From Capitulum mitella (lineage: Eukaryota > Arthropoda > Thecostraca > Pollicipedomorpha > Pollicipedidae), in the NCBI GenBank assembly GCA_030062745.1, contig CP099844.1:19778596-19842595 (forward strand): DNA of 64,000 nt, in the 5' to 3' direction. The notes beneath the pieces were generated by a model. The model ran no database searches. It was not told the origin of the DNA and was given only the letters and a program-made list of their open reading frames with translations. The translations under genes and the position numbers were made by a program. Numbering within the stretch: the stretch's first letter is position 1; every line of letters begins with the position of its first letter. Positions 1-12,300 of this stretch are shown here, one piece after another.

Positions 1-776
1 ACGAGATTGGTGATAGGCAAAAACGACAGCAGTTCAGCACGCTGAAAGGTATCTACGAGCGACTCAGAGGTTCAAACAGCAACGGACGTTGATGTCAACG
101 AAGTGCTTCCGTCAAAAGATCACTGTATCCAAAACTGCGCTAAATAGTACTTAATGACGTATCTGCATCGAGGCATATCATTACATCTCAATTGCTCGAT
201 GATATAAGGGCAGATTTCTACGATGTCGTTTTTAAGGAAAAGCGGAATTATCATGCGACTGAACTGAATGATGTCTTGAGCGCGATAGATTGCCTCTTTG
301 AGAGTTAGGACGCACAGCAGTGAATCGTCTGATCTTGACGGACAATTTATGAAAGTGACAGCTGGCAAGGCGGTTGCGGACATTCGGGAGCTTTGACGAA
401 AGTCCTTGAAGCATTACAGGGGTGGATCTAGGGGTTTGCGAAAGGAACGTGGACCTTCCCGGTAGCGCCAATAACCCAGCCTGCAGAGCATGGTAGTCTC
501 CACAAGGCCTTGTGCGTACAGATCTAAAAAAATACATGCCGGCGGACGGATCGAAAGCCGGTGCGGAGGTCACGATCGCTGTGCGGGCCCAGGGCCGTGG
601 CGCGGACTGTCCGTTGTCGAATGTGTGGACGGAAAAGCCTACATTGGCTCGAAAACGGCTCTACCAATCGATTATCCGTTGATTTCATGCGTTTTATCTC
701 TGAAAGCGGTCGTTTCAACCTGCGCGGACGGGGGGGGGGACGTTTGCCGCCCCTCCCGTAGTCCCGCATTTTTCGT
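1..776. other. No recognisable gene
   Basis: Short overlapping open frames occur on both strands, but none has a recognisable domain or a convincing exon structure. The segment is moderately GC-rich between about 480 and 770, with a G tract just before the TTAA that starts the next element. I see nothing else in it. Confidence 0.5.
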
Positions 777-2150
777 TTAACCCTATTCCCGGCAGGGGGT
801 TGAATCTCCCCTTCTGGTTTTTTGCCAATTCCAGGCTTTTTAACGTAGCTTCACGAAACTTGGTCATTTTTCCGACCTATTACGTGCTGCGGCAAAATTT
901 CAAAATTCTGTTTTGCTCAAGGGCGGAGCCAGGCAACGTTTTTGGGAGGCACCTCAGGCCATTTTTGGCCATGTTGAGGGTAAAAGGAAAATGGCTGCCA
1001 AGAACAGAGTTTTTAAGATAGAACTTAAGACTTTAAATAGCTGTATAGCCCAATAGTCGGACAATGTGCAGATATAATTTTGCTCGTCTGAGATCACTTT
1101 ACAAGGTGAAGTCAGAGTCAAAATTCAAAATTTGGTTTTGTTGCAATAATTTCGTTGCTGTTTTTTCAAATGCCAAACCCGGAATGTATATGACGTAGAA
1201 AGGTGCCCTCTACTTGCATATCAAGTTTCAGCTTGATATCAGGTCGGGTCACGGAGCTATGACCTAAAATGTCAGTGCGCGTACACTATATCGCAATAGC
1301 CATAAAATGAAATTTTTGAAACAGAGTGAATTCAAATGTATGTAGTAACAAATTGACGGGAACTAATTTTAGCGTTCCCTTATTTTCGCGAAAAAAACAC
1401 GATCTATGTAACTTTTATTGATCTTAATAGTTCTTGTGATTGTTTTCATGCTGAAAATTTTGGAAATAATCATTAGTTACCAATCTACACAATTGGCGGA
1501 GCTCTATTGGTGAGAGCCTGTTTATTTCCAAAATATGCTATTTTTCCAAACTTTTTGAGGTTCCTGGTATTACTTACGTCTGTGCAAGCTAGTTCTGCCA
1601 TTTTCTACCCATTCTCAGTAATTCATCGTTTATTTTGACGGTGATACATTTTGGCTCACTACAGTTATTCGTGACCTGACCTCAGGTCAAAGGCTAGAAG
1701 TCATTGATACTTTGCCCTATGACGGTAACTAGATGTCTGCTTCATTCCACACTAAAAATGTTATGAAATATTCCGTCAACTTCCGAAAAAAACGACGACA
1801 TGTGTTAAAAATGGGCTTGACCTTAGGTCAATAAGTTGGAAAATTCCGAAAAATCTGAGATAGCAGATTTGTTGCATTTATCATGACCACTAATCCCTGA
1901 AAGTATTACTGAGATATTTTGTTTTGCGAAAAAGTTAGAGGGCGCTAAACTTTTTTTGACATAGGTCCGTTTGACCTGACCTAGGTCAGGCGCCTGACCT
2001 GACCTGAGGTCAAAATTTTGACACGAGATGTAAAAGTGATGAAGCAAAAGGTACACAATGTTTCGTGTTTCTGTGTTTGTTTATTCTCTCGCAATCCGAG
2101 AGAAACCTCAAGGGGGCGGTCAACTGCCCCTCCAGTCGAGGACGGGTTAA
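777..2150 (+). mobile_element. Chimeric TTAA-flanked MITE (family A left end, family B right end)
   Basis: The segment starts with TTAA at 777-780 followed by CCCTATTCCCGGCAGGGGG, the terminus of family A (full copies at 34185-35403 and 36672-37889). It follows family A up to about 1337, inside the stretch reading gagtgaattcaaatg. From about 1338 it instead follows family B (compare 4790-5622) and ends in the family B terminus with GGGTTAA, TTAA at 2147-2150. There is no coding capacity. TTAA flanks and CCC-starting ends are known for piggyBac-type elements, so this is probably a non-autonomous derivative. The superfamily assignment is inference. Confidence 0.7.
1972..2012. repeat. Cluster of TGACCT/AGGTCA hexamers in the MITE
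   Basis: Overlapping TGACC units are followed by the everted pair TGACCTAGGTCA (1977-1988), then two more TGACCT and an everted pair with one spacer base ending in AGGTCA (2007-2012). AGGTCA is the half-site bound by many nuclear receptors. The same block is conserved in the other family B copies near 5444-5484 and 52494-52540. Whether any receptor binds it is unknown. Confidence 0.6.
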
Positions 2151-4365
2151 TCGCCATGAAATCTTGGGCAAAGACTGGTCGGACAGCGGCTCCAGCGCAC
2201 CGGCAACTTTCAGCAAGTGCCCGTCTACCACCCCTGCGCGTTGCGCTCTTGCACGTTTCATCATCGTCTGCTTGCCTTTAAAATCCCTCCGGCAGACTTC
2301 CCTGTTCCCGGACATGGAACAGGGAAGTCCCCCCGTGCCCGTTTCTGTCGGCAACGCGCACCCTTCGTCCCCAGACGGCGCGGTCACCGCCGGGCGTGAG
2401 ACGCCGCGGGCAGTCGCGGCGTCCCACCATTGTCCGTCCGTCGCCCGGCAGCTGGCAGGCGGTCACGCTCCGCGTGCGACCGGAAGGTCCCCGCCCCTCC
2501 CACCATTCCCTCCAGCCGGAGCCGGCGGTGCGGCACGGCTGGAAATCCCCGTCGGTGCAGACCTGGAGTGATATATGTTTGGGGATCATCGCTGCGACGA
2601 CCCGGATTTTTCCTGGTTCGATGACATGGAAATATTCTCAAAGTGGATGAAACGCTTCCTGTGAAGTCACAAGCGGTCAGTGAGTCGGTTATCGTCCTTC
2701 CTTTTCGTTCGCGGGACCGTTTACGGCGAATGACAGTTGTGTTTTATGCCGAGCGAGGTTGCAAGTCTAATGAGCCTCAACTAACAGACAAATATGAGCG
2801 GCCAGTCAGGCGTGGTCGTCACGCTTTTTGCACTTTGCGACCACCTGACATTGAATCATGTCATTTTCAACAAAAGGCATTTGCATTCAAGAGTTTCGCG
2901 TTTCCATGCACATTGCGTTAGCTCGAACTTTTTACAATTTTTACATATTTTACATGAAAGTGTTTTTCACTTTTAACGTTCTTCTCCGCGGTGTTATTAG
3001 ACTGCTCAGTCGTAAGGACGAACAATATCATCAGTGTTCGTGGTATGGAATTCCTCGAATGTGCTTTTCACTAACGGAAGGCAGGAGCAACCCATATCAC
3101 AACAATGAACAAGCCAAAGACGTGACCTAAAACTGACGAGCAGCGATCAGAGAAGATGGCGATTTTCAGCTGGACACAGCGGTGAAAAAGTCAAGAGATT
3201 ATGCCGGGCGCAAAATTCGAACGTGCCGTTTGTGGTGGTGACGCCGGTTAGCTGATGAAATATACTGGAAGCCGTATGGAAAGGAATGCAAGAAAAAGGG
3301 GAACGGCCACTGAGAAAACAGATTCCAAATTATGGCGTGGTCTCGCATTAACAAATACTTTAACGGTTCTTTCAGAAATCAAATCTGAATAAACGCAACC
3401 TCATCACAAGCACAGGAATTCTCCAACAGCCCGAGAGCAGGACATCATCAGCATTTCTTGAATGTGCTGATTAGAGTGTATCTTCAGACAAAATTTTTGG
3501 CGAGATGATCAACACTGGCGCAAGGGGCCCAAAAATCAGGAAACGTCGATAAATCCCTGAGAAAACAAAGCTTACTGGTGCCGCCAGGCCAAGGAAGGGG
3601 TTCCCGTTGATAACTCCTGGCGCTGCACTCTCAGGCGCTGCGCAGCGGCGGCCCTGTGAGCTAACACCAAGCTGCGGGCGGTGGACGGACGGAGGCCAGG
3701 CGGCACGTAATACTTGTGAGCGTTTTGTTCAGTCATTCTCCACGCAACTAGGGTAGTCTGGAGTGTAGACTGTTCACGTGGGCAGTTTTCAGGGAGTTCG
3801 TCTGAACCCATCAAAAGCTACAGCGCCACGTTCGTTCGAGACTGGCATTAGGTAAATGAGGAAAAAACCTGAAAATCGAGAACAATCATGGTGCTGTAAC
3901 ATGGAATGTGTGACAGGATCACCATAAAATTTTGACCTTAGGCAAAGCACGTGCATTTTCGCTACATGGACTGACGTTCAGACGAAAATCCATCTTGTTA
4001 CCGAATGACGGCATAGCTTTGCGATGGTGGTAGCGGACGCAGGTGAAGACATGATAATTTTCTGTCCGACGACGGCTGCTGAGGCTTCAGTGACCAGCAC
4101 GGCTCATTCCACTGCCTGCGTTTGCACCGGGTAGTTCTGGAACACTGTCAGAGAGTGAAGGATGCCCTCGATGAAGACGTCCTCGTTGAAGACGCTTGCC
4201 AGTAGAGGCGGCTGCGTAGCAAGCTCAGACTCAATGGCCAAATTCCCAGCGAACCGTGCATGTTATCACTGAAGACTAAGCAGCCGTCGTCGAACAGAAA
4301 ATTGTCAGGTTTTATCCCCGCCAGCCTTATGCATCGCAAAGCTATGCCTTCGTTTTATAACAAGC
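2151..4365. other. No recognisable gene
   Basis: A GC-rich island lies at about 2160-2580 with overlapping open frames on both strands (168 codons on +, 125 and 103 on -), and none resembles a known domain. The remainder is AT-richer with only short ORFs. The island could hold a small exon or an unmethylated CpG-type region, but nothing in the sequence settles this. Confidence 0.4.
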
Positions 4366-5622
4366 AGGATGCTCGCGCGCGACCGTCGGTCGGTTACGAC
4401 CATGCGCGACTGGGGGGAGGGGGCAGTTGGCCGCCCCCCCTCTAACTCGCGAACGGTTGGTTGCACGATAAAAATAAGAAACATCGTTGGAAAGCTTGTG
4501 GCGAGTAGAGCTCGAAACTGGCCTCATTTTTAGTTTTAGATAAAATGTAAGTAATTTACGCCCTATGTATGTTTTCTCATTGCCGACTGCATGAGACCGA
4601 GGAACGGCCTGAATCTCAAGGGCTGTGACTAATAACGCATATGTAAAGGCACCAGCGCACAAGTAAAGGTCAGCAAATGCCGATACACATCTAATTTCTC
4701 AGATTTGTTCAAGATATACGCCAAAACGTTGAGTTGAAGGCACGGCAATTTTCGCGCCGGCTGTCGGCGTGCGCCGCAGCCGTATGCAGTAACAAATTGA
4801 CGGCAACTAATTTCAGCGCTCCTTTATTTTCGTGAAGAAAGCCTATCCTTGTAAATTTTATTGATCTTAGTGGTTCTTGTGATGGTTTTTCATGTTTAAA
4901 TTTTGGGAAAACTTATTATTTACCAATCTACACAATTGACGGAGCTTTATTGGCGAGAGCCTGTTTATTTCCAAAATATGCAACTTTTTCAAACTTTTTG
5001 AGGTTCCTGGTATTACTTACGTCTGTGCAAGCTAGTTCTGCCATGTTCAACCTATTCTGAGTAATTCATCGCCGATTTTGACGGTGGTACATTTTAGCTC
5101 ACTACAGTTATTCGTGACCTGTTTTCAGGTCAATGGCTGGAAGTCATTGATACTTTGTCCAATGGCGGTAACAGTCTTCACTCCACACTAAAAATGTTAT
5201 GAAATATTCCGTCAATTTCCGAAAAAAACGACGACATGTGTAAAAATGTCGTCGTTTTAATGTCGTCGTCGTAAAAATGAGCTTGACTTTAGGTCAATGA
5301 CCCGGAAAATTCCGAAAAATGTAAGATAGGAGATTTGTTGCATCTATCACGATCACGAACCCCTAAAGTATTATTGAGATATCTTGTTTTCCGAAAAAAG
5401 TTCCAGGGCGCGTAAGCTTTTTTAGACATAGGTCCGTTTAACTTGACCTAGGTCAGGCACCTGACCTGACCTGACCTGAGGTCAAAATTTTGACACAAAA
5501 TGTAAAAATGATGGAGCAAAAAGTACACAAAGTTTCGTGACTCTGTGTTTGTTCGTTCTCTCGCAATCCCAGAAAAGCCTTAGGGGGGCGGTCAACTGCC
5601 CTCCCAGTCGGGGGCGGGTTAA
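4366..5622 (+). mobile_element. TTAA-type MITE, family B
   Basis: The left end contains a degenerate copy of the family B terminus (cgcgcgaccgtcgg, then a G tract and GGGGGCAGTTGGCC, positions 4371-4435). The right end carries the inverted counterpart, ggggcggtcaactgccc followed by GGGTTAA with TTAA at 5619-5622. The left TTAA has been lost. The interior matches 52353-53580 in inverted orientation and the B parts of the chimeras at 777-2150 and 17045-19131. It carries the AGGTCA cluster (5444-5484) and no protein-coding potential. Confidence 0.65.
5225..5258. repeat. Perfect 13-bp stem hairpin within the MITE
   Basis: The arm aaaacgacgacat (5225-5237) is followed by an 8-base loop and its exact reverse complement (5246-5258), then a further partial copy of the tgtcgtcgtc motif. 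The equivalent place in the other family B copies has only the first arm, so this is a local duplication-inversion in this copy. Confidence 0.75.
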
Positions 5623-6189
5623 AAGCCAGTCCTGCTAAACATCTACGTGCTTTGTGTAAAGCCCAGTGTCTGGTATACCATCTGCAGCACCTGGAAATCA
5701 TTCCCAATGTTACTAAGGAAGTTTAGTCCGTAAATTCCATAAGGCATTTCGCAGTGACAGCCTGAAAAATCAAGTTACAACACCCTGTCCGTTGTTGATT
5801 TTGAACTTTCATCATTTGCTTAATGCCATAGTCTGGAACGTTCGTGACGTTCGTTGCTGTAGCTTTTTGGTGGGTTCAAACTCCCCGAAAGCCGCACGCC
5901 GTGCACAGTCGACACTCCAGACCAGCCTAGTCACGTGTAGAATGACTGAGTAAAATGTTCACAATTATTACCTGCAGATGCGGGGCCGTCTCCGCCTGGC
6001 CGCCGCCCGCAGCCTGGTGTTAGCTCACCTGGCCGTCACTGAACGTCACATGTCAACTGCTTTATTAAAACCGCATGTACCACAGTACATGTAGCTAATA
6101 TGGTCTTCACGTCAATAAAATGCGGATATGAGCATGCAGGATAAAAACGGACATACACAGTATACAGAAAATACAAATCAAAAAGCGAG
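5623..6189. other. No recognisable gene
   Basis: AT-rich spacer with no ORF of note and no recognisable repeat. It adjoins the 3' end of the LINE fragment that follows. Confidence 0.45.
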
Positions 6190-7240
6190 CATGATGCCAT
6201 CGCTGATCAGAGGGCTTGCTGATGATCACGGGCAGCGCGCCGATATGCCTTCACTTTCCGCTTGAAGGGCGCGCCATTCAGATCACGGATGTGTGATGGT
6301 AGTACATTCATCTGACGTGGAGCCCTGTGTACAAAGCGACGTATGCACTTTGTGCTTCTGTCACACACAAAGTACCTCCCCGCCTCAGTGCGGCTACCGG
6401 GCACGTGTAACAGACCGTCCTGTCTCGTGGGACGGACGTGGTCAGGGCCCTCCCGGTTTGCGCAGATCTGACGGGCGATGCATTCGGGTTGACCAGCGGT
6501 TAGGATTTTGTCAAGAAGGCAGAGGGACTGATATTGGAATATATGAAATGAGTCAAGCCATCCCAGGGTTGTCTCGCACACCCGAGACGTGATCGAACTT
6601 GTGCTGGTATGAGGTGACTCGGGCTACAAAATTCAAAATCTTTTGGATGGTGTCAAAATTTTTAGTAGTGCCGTTGTCGTACACCACCAGACAGTAAAGG
6701 ATGTGCGAGACCACCAGAACGGTGACTATCTCGGGTAGGATGTCGCGAGGAAGGTAGTGACAGAGGTGGGATAGGGCTGTGAGGGTGCTGCAGCACTTGC
6801 GCGAGACGGCCCGAGCATGTGCGTCCCATGACAGATGTTGTTCGAAAATAAAACCTAGATTTTTCACCTCGGTGCTGGAAGTTAGACATTTTTCCTGCGG
6901 GTAATTCTGATGGGTGGAAGAGTTCGCAGATTTTGTCTGGAGCCGAGGGTGATGAGCTCCAATTTGGTGACGTTTAACTGTTAGACCGTTGGAATGCGAC
7001 TGCACGTGGAAACGGCAACGCTGGAAGGTACGATCGGGAACTTCTTCCTTTGGCCTGGTGTCACCAATAAACATTATTTTTCGTCCCCATTTCGCTATTT
7101 TATTAAGATTGAGGCAGGTGTCCCATTTTTTATCGCTCTCTATTTCACACCCGCGAAAAATTACCATCACGAAACACCATCGTGCTAATAGGCTGTACAT
7201 TGAACAGGGAACACATGCGATACTCATCATCTTGGCCACT
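6190..7240 (-). mobile_element. CR1/Jockey-type LINE, 3' fragment of the reverse transcriptase ORF
   Basis: On the minus strand the reading passes from 7239 to about 6210 through at least two frameshifts. It shows an LNKIAKWG-type block, a LELITLGSRQNL block in another frame near 6960-6910, then VKNLGFIFEQHLSWDAHA and SHILYCLVVYDNG, followed by RAPRQMNVLPSHIRDL and FKRKVKAY near the end. This order is the C-terminal part of the CR1/L2/Jockey group of non-LTR reverse transcriptases. The catalytic YADD region is missing, so the copy is 5'-truncated and inactive. The exact clade is uncertain. Confidence 0.75.
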
Positions 7241-9236
7241 TAAACCTTCGACGTACTAGGGAAGCAATTTGCCCTCACCCCCCTCCTCCGCCCATATTAT
7301 ACCGTTCTGGATCTCGGGAAAAACACAGATCAGCTGCATGTGACTGCATTTCAGTTCTTCATATTTCGGGACGGATCTCATTCTTGGGTTATGTCAGCTC
7401 ACGGATATACGCCGTTTTCAAAAGTATGTCCTGCGATTTCGCTTTCTGTGCATAAACTAATGTATGGCGGTGATAATTTAATATTAAAAAATAGATACAC
7501 GTCCACAAATTTATACCAAAATTCCTAATGAATAAATTCGCTGAGAGTAAACAGTCAATGAAATGAAAGGAAATGAAGGTGTGGGCACAAGATTATCATT
7601 ATGGCAACAGAAAATAACTGAAAAGATCAGCATTTGATGCTTCCGCAGTTCTTGTATTTAATGGTTGTTTGTTTCCGTCTGATAAGCTGATCAGGATCAA
7701 CCAACCATAGAAGATTGCAGATAGGAATGGAGCAATTTGATGACCTGAACTGAGGAATCGCAAATGTGACTACTCACATTGTCAACACACTGCATCATTC
7801 GCACGTCTGCTGGAGTTTAATATATCTCATGAATTTGAATGAAATAGAAGGAGTGATCTGGTAAAACTGGCTCGGTTGCAATACTGATTCCACAGGAACG
7901 TACAATGTCCATGACATGCATTACACTACAGGGGATACTGTGAGCACAGCCACCTGTGCGATGCCCTTCAACACGCAGAAAATATTGGATGATGCTATAC
8001 AAGAGAATTTTTGTTCCGAAATTTTTCATTTCAACCATGATCCACTTTTTGTTGTTTTTGTTGAAGTCCGATGAGGGCTTTTCAAGATAGGAAACCTGCG
8101 CGGAACGGATGGCGTTCTTTTTTATGTCATGTCAGGGGGAAGTTGGACCCAAGAAATCAAAGAAGTGCTGCGTTTTCAGATCATATTGCACATATTGGCG
8201 GTTCCAATTGGAACATGAGATACCTTAATTCATCACTATGTTTGATGGCGCTCGTGTTGTAAATGGTTCTCTTTGAAAGCAAGAGAAGGAGATACTGCGG
8301 TACGTTGGGCACTTTCCAGCACAACTTTGCGGCCATCTTTCACTGTCTAACGTAACATCAGTCGCGTGGAGCGTAGCAAAGGCTTCCCAAACACGAAATG
8401 TTTACCAGTCTTACCTAAGGCAGATGTTTTTGCAATATAAGGTTCAAAATCATCTCTTGCTCTTCGCAAGAGATCTCGTCGCCAACGTTAGGTATACATT
8501 TAAAGGGAATACCAGACGTTTGGTATACCATTACCACGGGGAACGAATTACAACATTTGTTTTCAAAGATTAGTGGGCATGATCTTTATGGTTCGGCGTC
8601 AATGATGAACATTCCTCTCCTTCCGAGTAAAATTACCCATGCGTGTAGTTTAGGTCATAAATGAGGACATTTCACCAAAAACCTTAGCATATTTCTCCAT
8701 TGCTGACTTCTCTGACTGAGCCAGACCGTTTCCAATTGACGCACTGCCAGCCTTGGAGGGTCTGGTTTTTTGTTCTGCCAGTATTCGTCGGGTCCAGGAA
8801 CACTTTGTTTGGCCAAAGAAATCCTATAGTCACGCGAAGTTAAAGCCATAAGCTTTATTTATACGGCTGCGGTTACCACGTTCTAGTAATACTACACGAA
8901 CCAGTTTGCAATATCGCTGTTCGAACCACAGGGGCCAGAGAAAGTGCTGCGTGAGTGCGTTATTTGCGATAGAAGAGAAGAAAATACAAAAATCCTAAAT
9001 GGTTTCTACAACAACGGCAAAATTGACGATCTTCACTGTAACCATGAAATCATTGTCTCACAATCACAAGGAATGTCTCACGAGTAGTTCATGCGTTATG
9101 AGCACTTGTGTCAATATCTCACAAGAGTTCCATGTGTTGTTATCACATGCCAGCATGATTTTGTGCGTTCTGATCGAAAAAACTTCCGAATGTGCGGAAT
9201 CAGTGACTGCATTTTTGCCCGTAGTGTTGTGCGACA
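7241..9236. other. No assigned gene; unrecognised minus-strand ORF traces
   Basis: The minus strand has open stretches at 7817-8038 and 8655-8849, with a protein-like segment reading RVEGHRTGGCAHSIPCSVMH. Frames either side of it also look weakly protein-like, which suggests a decayed transposon or pseudogene, but I cannot name the family. The rest is AT-rich with nothing recognisable. Confidence 0.35.
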
Positions 9237-9492
9237 AACTGTCGTCCTCCCTGTCTGTACGGGTGACCGTACGACGGCCTGTCGGTACAGGACAGACTTC
9301 CGCCTTGTTTGTACACGCGACCGTGTGACTATCACCCTGTCTGTGCATGTTACCGTGTGACACCCTGTCTGTACAGATGCCCGTATGACGCCCTGTCCGT
9401 ACAGGTGACCCTGTGACGCCCTGTCTGCACAGGCGACCGTGTGACACCCGCTCCGTGTGCACAGATAACCGTGTGACGCCCTGTTTGTACAG
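9237..9492 (+). repeat. Minisatellite, about 30-bp unit, abutting an exon
   Basis: About eight degenerate units of the form gtgaccgtgtgacgccctgt followed by ctgtacag. The last unit ends in ctgtttgtacag exactly where the following exon is inferred to begin, so every unit carries a copy of the acceptor-like TGTACAG|GTGACCGT junction. Confidence 0.8.
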
Positions 9493-9780
9493 GTGACCGT
9501 GCGGAGTCTGCTGGCCGCCGCCCTGCTGCTGCTGTGCGCCTGGCCTGCCGCGGCCGGCGCCGGCGAGCTGGCCGGCCTGTGCCGCTGCCGTCGGGATTAC
9601 CTGCCGCCGGAGCTGTTCGGCCCGCACTCGTGCGCGCTCTGCTACCTGTACCACCCGAGCCTCAACATCAACACCAGTAACGCCGCGTCCCGGCTGCGGT
9701 CGAAGAGGGTGCCAGTCAGCTTCGGTAACGCCACCTACAGAGTGCTGCGACTGTGCAACGACACTCGCTGCACTCACGCG
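9493..9780 (+). CDS. Putative exon of a secreted or receptor protein (signal-peptide-like start)
   Basis: A GC-rich open frame runs from the acceptor ctgtttgtacag (ending 9492) to the strong donor GTGAGT at 9781. It encodes 96 residues: a hydrophobic run VRSLLAAALLLLCAWPAAAG resembling a signal peptide, then a Cys-rich segment with CRCRRDY, CALCYLYH and LCNDTRCTHA and three N-glycosylation sequons (NTS, NAT, NDT). No ATG is available because a TAA lies in frame at 9466-9468, so the initiator must be in an upstream exon. It lies 2.5 kb upstream of the receptor exon at 12301 on the same strand and could be its 5' exon. It ends in phase 0, however, whereas the next exon needs one carried base, so an exon is missing or this is another gene. 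Confidence 0.5.
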
Positions 9781-12300
9781 GTGAGTGGCGCGTGGTGCGA
9801 CCGCAACAGCGCCCGCCTGTTGACCGCCGCTCACGGACTGTGCAGCAGCGGCCGGCCGCTGGTCGGGCACCGTTCGACTGGTCTGCTCGGCGCTGCGAGC
9901 TCGCTCCCCTCTGCCAGTACCGAGCTCCCTTGACAGCCAGTTGTATCTCTCTGCGAAATGCTGAAGTGGCGCATCTGTGCATCATTTTGCTCCGCAGCTG
10001 AGGCCAAATATACCTGCATCTGTGTAGTATTTTGATCCTCAGCTCAGGCCAAACATGCCTATGTTTGGGACAAAAGGTGCAATACGTTATTTCTGGAGGT
10101 TGCTGTCGAGGCTGCTGAAGGTTAAAGGATGCACGCAATGCAGTGGAACTGAGCATCATTTACATCTTATCCCTTGAAAAATGGGTACCGTAGCCAAACA
10201 AATAGCCCTAGGTTTTGTTAACGACACATTCCAGGGACAAAATACGACTCAAAAATGGTTCTCATGCTGTAAGATGTTTTAATAAACCGTCTGAATTATG
10301 TTTGAGCAAATCTTATGTTATCATCCCAGGAAGCACCAGTTTGTGTCCGGCCGTGTCGCCGGGCTCACCCACATGATGCGTTTCGTCGCCATTGTGCTCT
10401 AGGACCCGCCGAGCCCGTCACTTGCTGCAGAGCCTGTCTTTTTACACCATGATCAAACGAATTAAGTAAAAAAGAAAAACACGGAATGCGTGTCAACCGC
10501 TATTCAATTCACGGCAACCAGAAAAAGAACTCTGTCGGAATGACCGAAATAGGTTGTCTGTAGGGTAATCAATACACATTTGCGCAGTAAACGTTAAAGT
10601 TACATTTTTGTTCTGCAGTTTTATCACACGCGATGGAAAGATGCAAAACCATGTACAGTAGGCTGGCTCAAAATAAATGGACAGATATGAACAAGTAAAT
10701 CCCAGCCCCACGACGCCAGGGTTTCGATGAGGAATTGTTTTCGTCCCCTAATCATTTCAGTGCATGGTGCGCCGTCTGCTTCCGGATTTACGACAATGGT
10801 ACCCTCCCTAGGCATATTTTACTGTTCCTCCCTAGATGTTTTGCATCAGTTTCCGCACTTCCACCCTCGTTTGGGATTTGAAGGTTCAGTTTTCAGAGAC
10901 CAACCAATTTTTCCCTGTGTGTGGAGGTTGGCAGGGTGCAGGTTTATGGAGAGAAGAGCGCCAATTTGCTTAAATGGACTGCTTTCCATGAGCGGAATCC
11001 ATGTAGAGCCTCCCCCACGCCAGGTGGAGATTGAAAAGTGATCGCTGTCGAGTGCTGTTGTGACTAGAACACTAGTCCAAGCCTTAAGTCTTTGAAGGTA
11101 TTTTAACGTCGTGCTAAACTTGATGTTTCCTTAACCCTCTTTTATTTTCTCCGAAAATTTCAGTCGTCAATGGCCTTTTTTTAGTCGCCAGTCCCACCCC
11201 TTCGCAGAAGAATCCTCCTTCGCAAATCCAGGGCACGCCGCTGGCGTGAATCATTTCTAAAGCAAATCTGCTCGCACAGCGTTCTTTTCAGAGGCGAACC
11301 ACATCAAAGGACGTAGTGTTAGGTCCTGCTGATTTGGCCCTGTTGGTTTCCAAGCATCTTTTGACGCAGTGGCATGCCATTTGATTGCTTTTTTGGGCGG
11401 ACAGAGGCCGGAATTCGCCCAGCCATGTGGCGGAGCCGGGAAGCCCCTGTTGCACTGTCGTAGTGCTCTGATGGTGAGACGGAGGCAGACCCAGCGCAGA
11501 TTTTCCCCCAGTATGGTTAGCCATGCAAAAGGAGGGCACCCAAGAGACAATGAAATTGTGGATTCTAGACCAATGGTCTCTACAAATGTTCCTGCGACTT
11601 CCTTTAAGACAATCAGAAACATACGTGCCGAAACCTCGACAGAAAAACAAATATGACCCTGACCAGCGTAATTAAGCCTGACTTTCATAGACCCTGCCCA
11701 AAAAGGCACCCAGAGCATAAAGCAGGTAAAATGCTTACTATCTCCATTCCTGCCTTGATAAACTATGTGGCTGTTCTAATAGAGGAATTCGGAGTGTCTC
11801 TCTCAGGCCATTTTCATCTTCCGCGTCCATAGAAAATTTGTCAAATACATGCTAAGTCATAACACCAAAGAATTATGCGGCACTGAAGCATTCATCTTGA
11901 AAACACAGATCCTAAATTTAGCACCAATGGCCAGACATGTGATCCAGAAACCTCTTCTGAAGCTGCCACTAACCATATTAAAAACTCGCACTTCCAAAAC
12001 GCGCAAGAAACGAAATCAGGAACAACTAAATCACATTTTTGGGATTAAAACCGTTCCACAGTGACAAGCAAAAACCCGGACAGTGATAATAGCTTCATCT
12101 CGAGCTTGGAAACAGGTGACGCCCGTTTCTAACGTGAAGCAAACTTAGATCTGCGTCGCAAGCGCCACCGCCCCGCGGGCGGCGGTGCTCCGTCTCCAGT
12201 GTCGGGCGATACCAGGAGTCAGGTCACGGACCCCATTCTGGACGAACCAACACTGGCTGAAGCTGCCCAGGAAGGTCCGCAACTGACTGTTCTATTTCAG
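9781..12300. other. Probable intron, no further exon recognised
   Basis: The reading frame continues open past the donor to about 9933, but composition and residue pattern degrade. A minus-strand ORF of 153 codons at 11257-11718 (with 120 codons in another frame) has no recognisable motif. If the exons at 9493 and 12301 belong together, a small exon supplying one carried base should lie here; I could not find it. Confidence 0.4.

Noticed and set aside
9064-9870. 268-codon minus-strand ORF
   Set aside because: It overlaps the plus-strand exon and the adjacent minisatellite; its repeated motifs come from the tandem units.
11257-11718. 153-codon minus-strand ORF
   Set aside because: It has no recognisable motif, the other frames are also open, and no splice or promoter context supports it.
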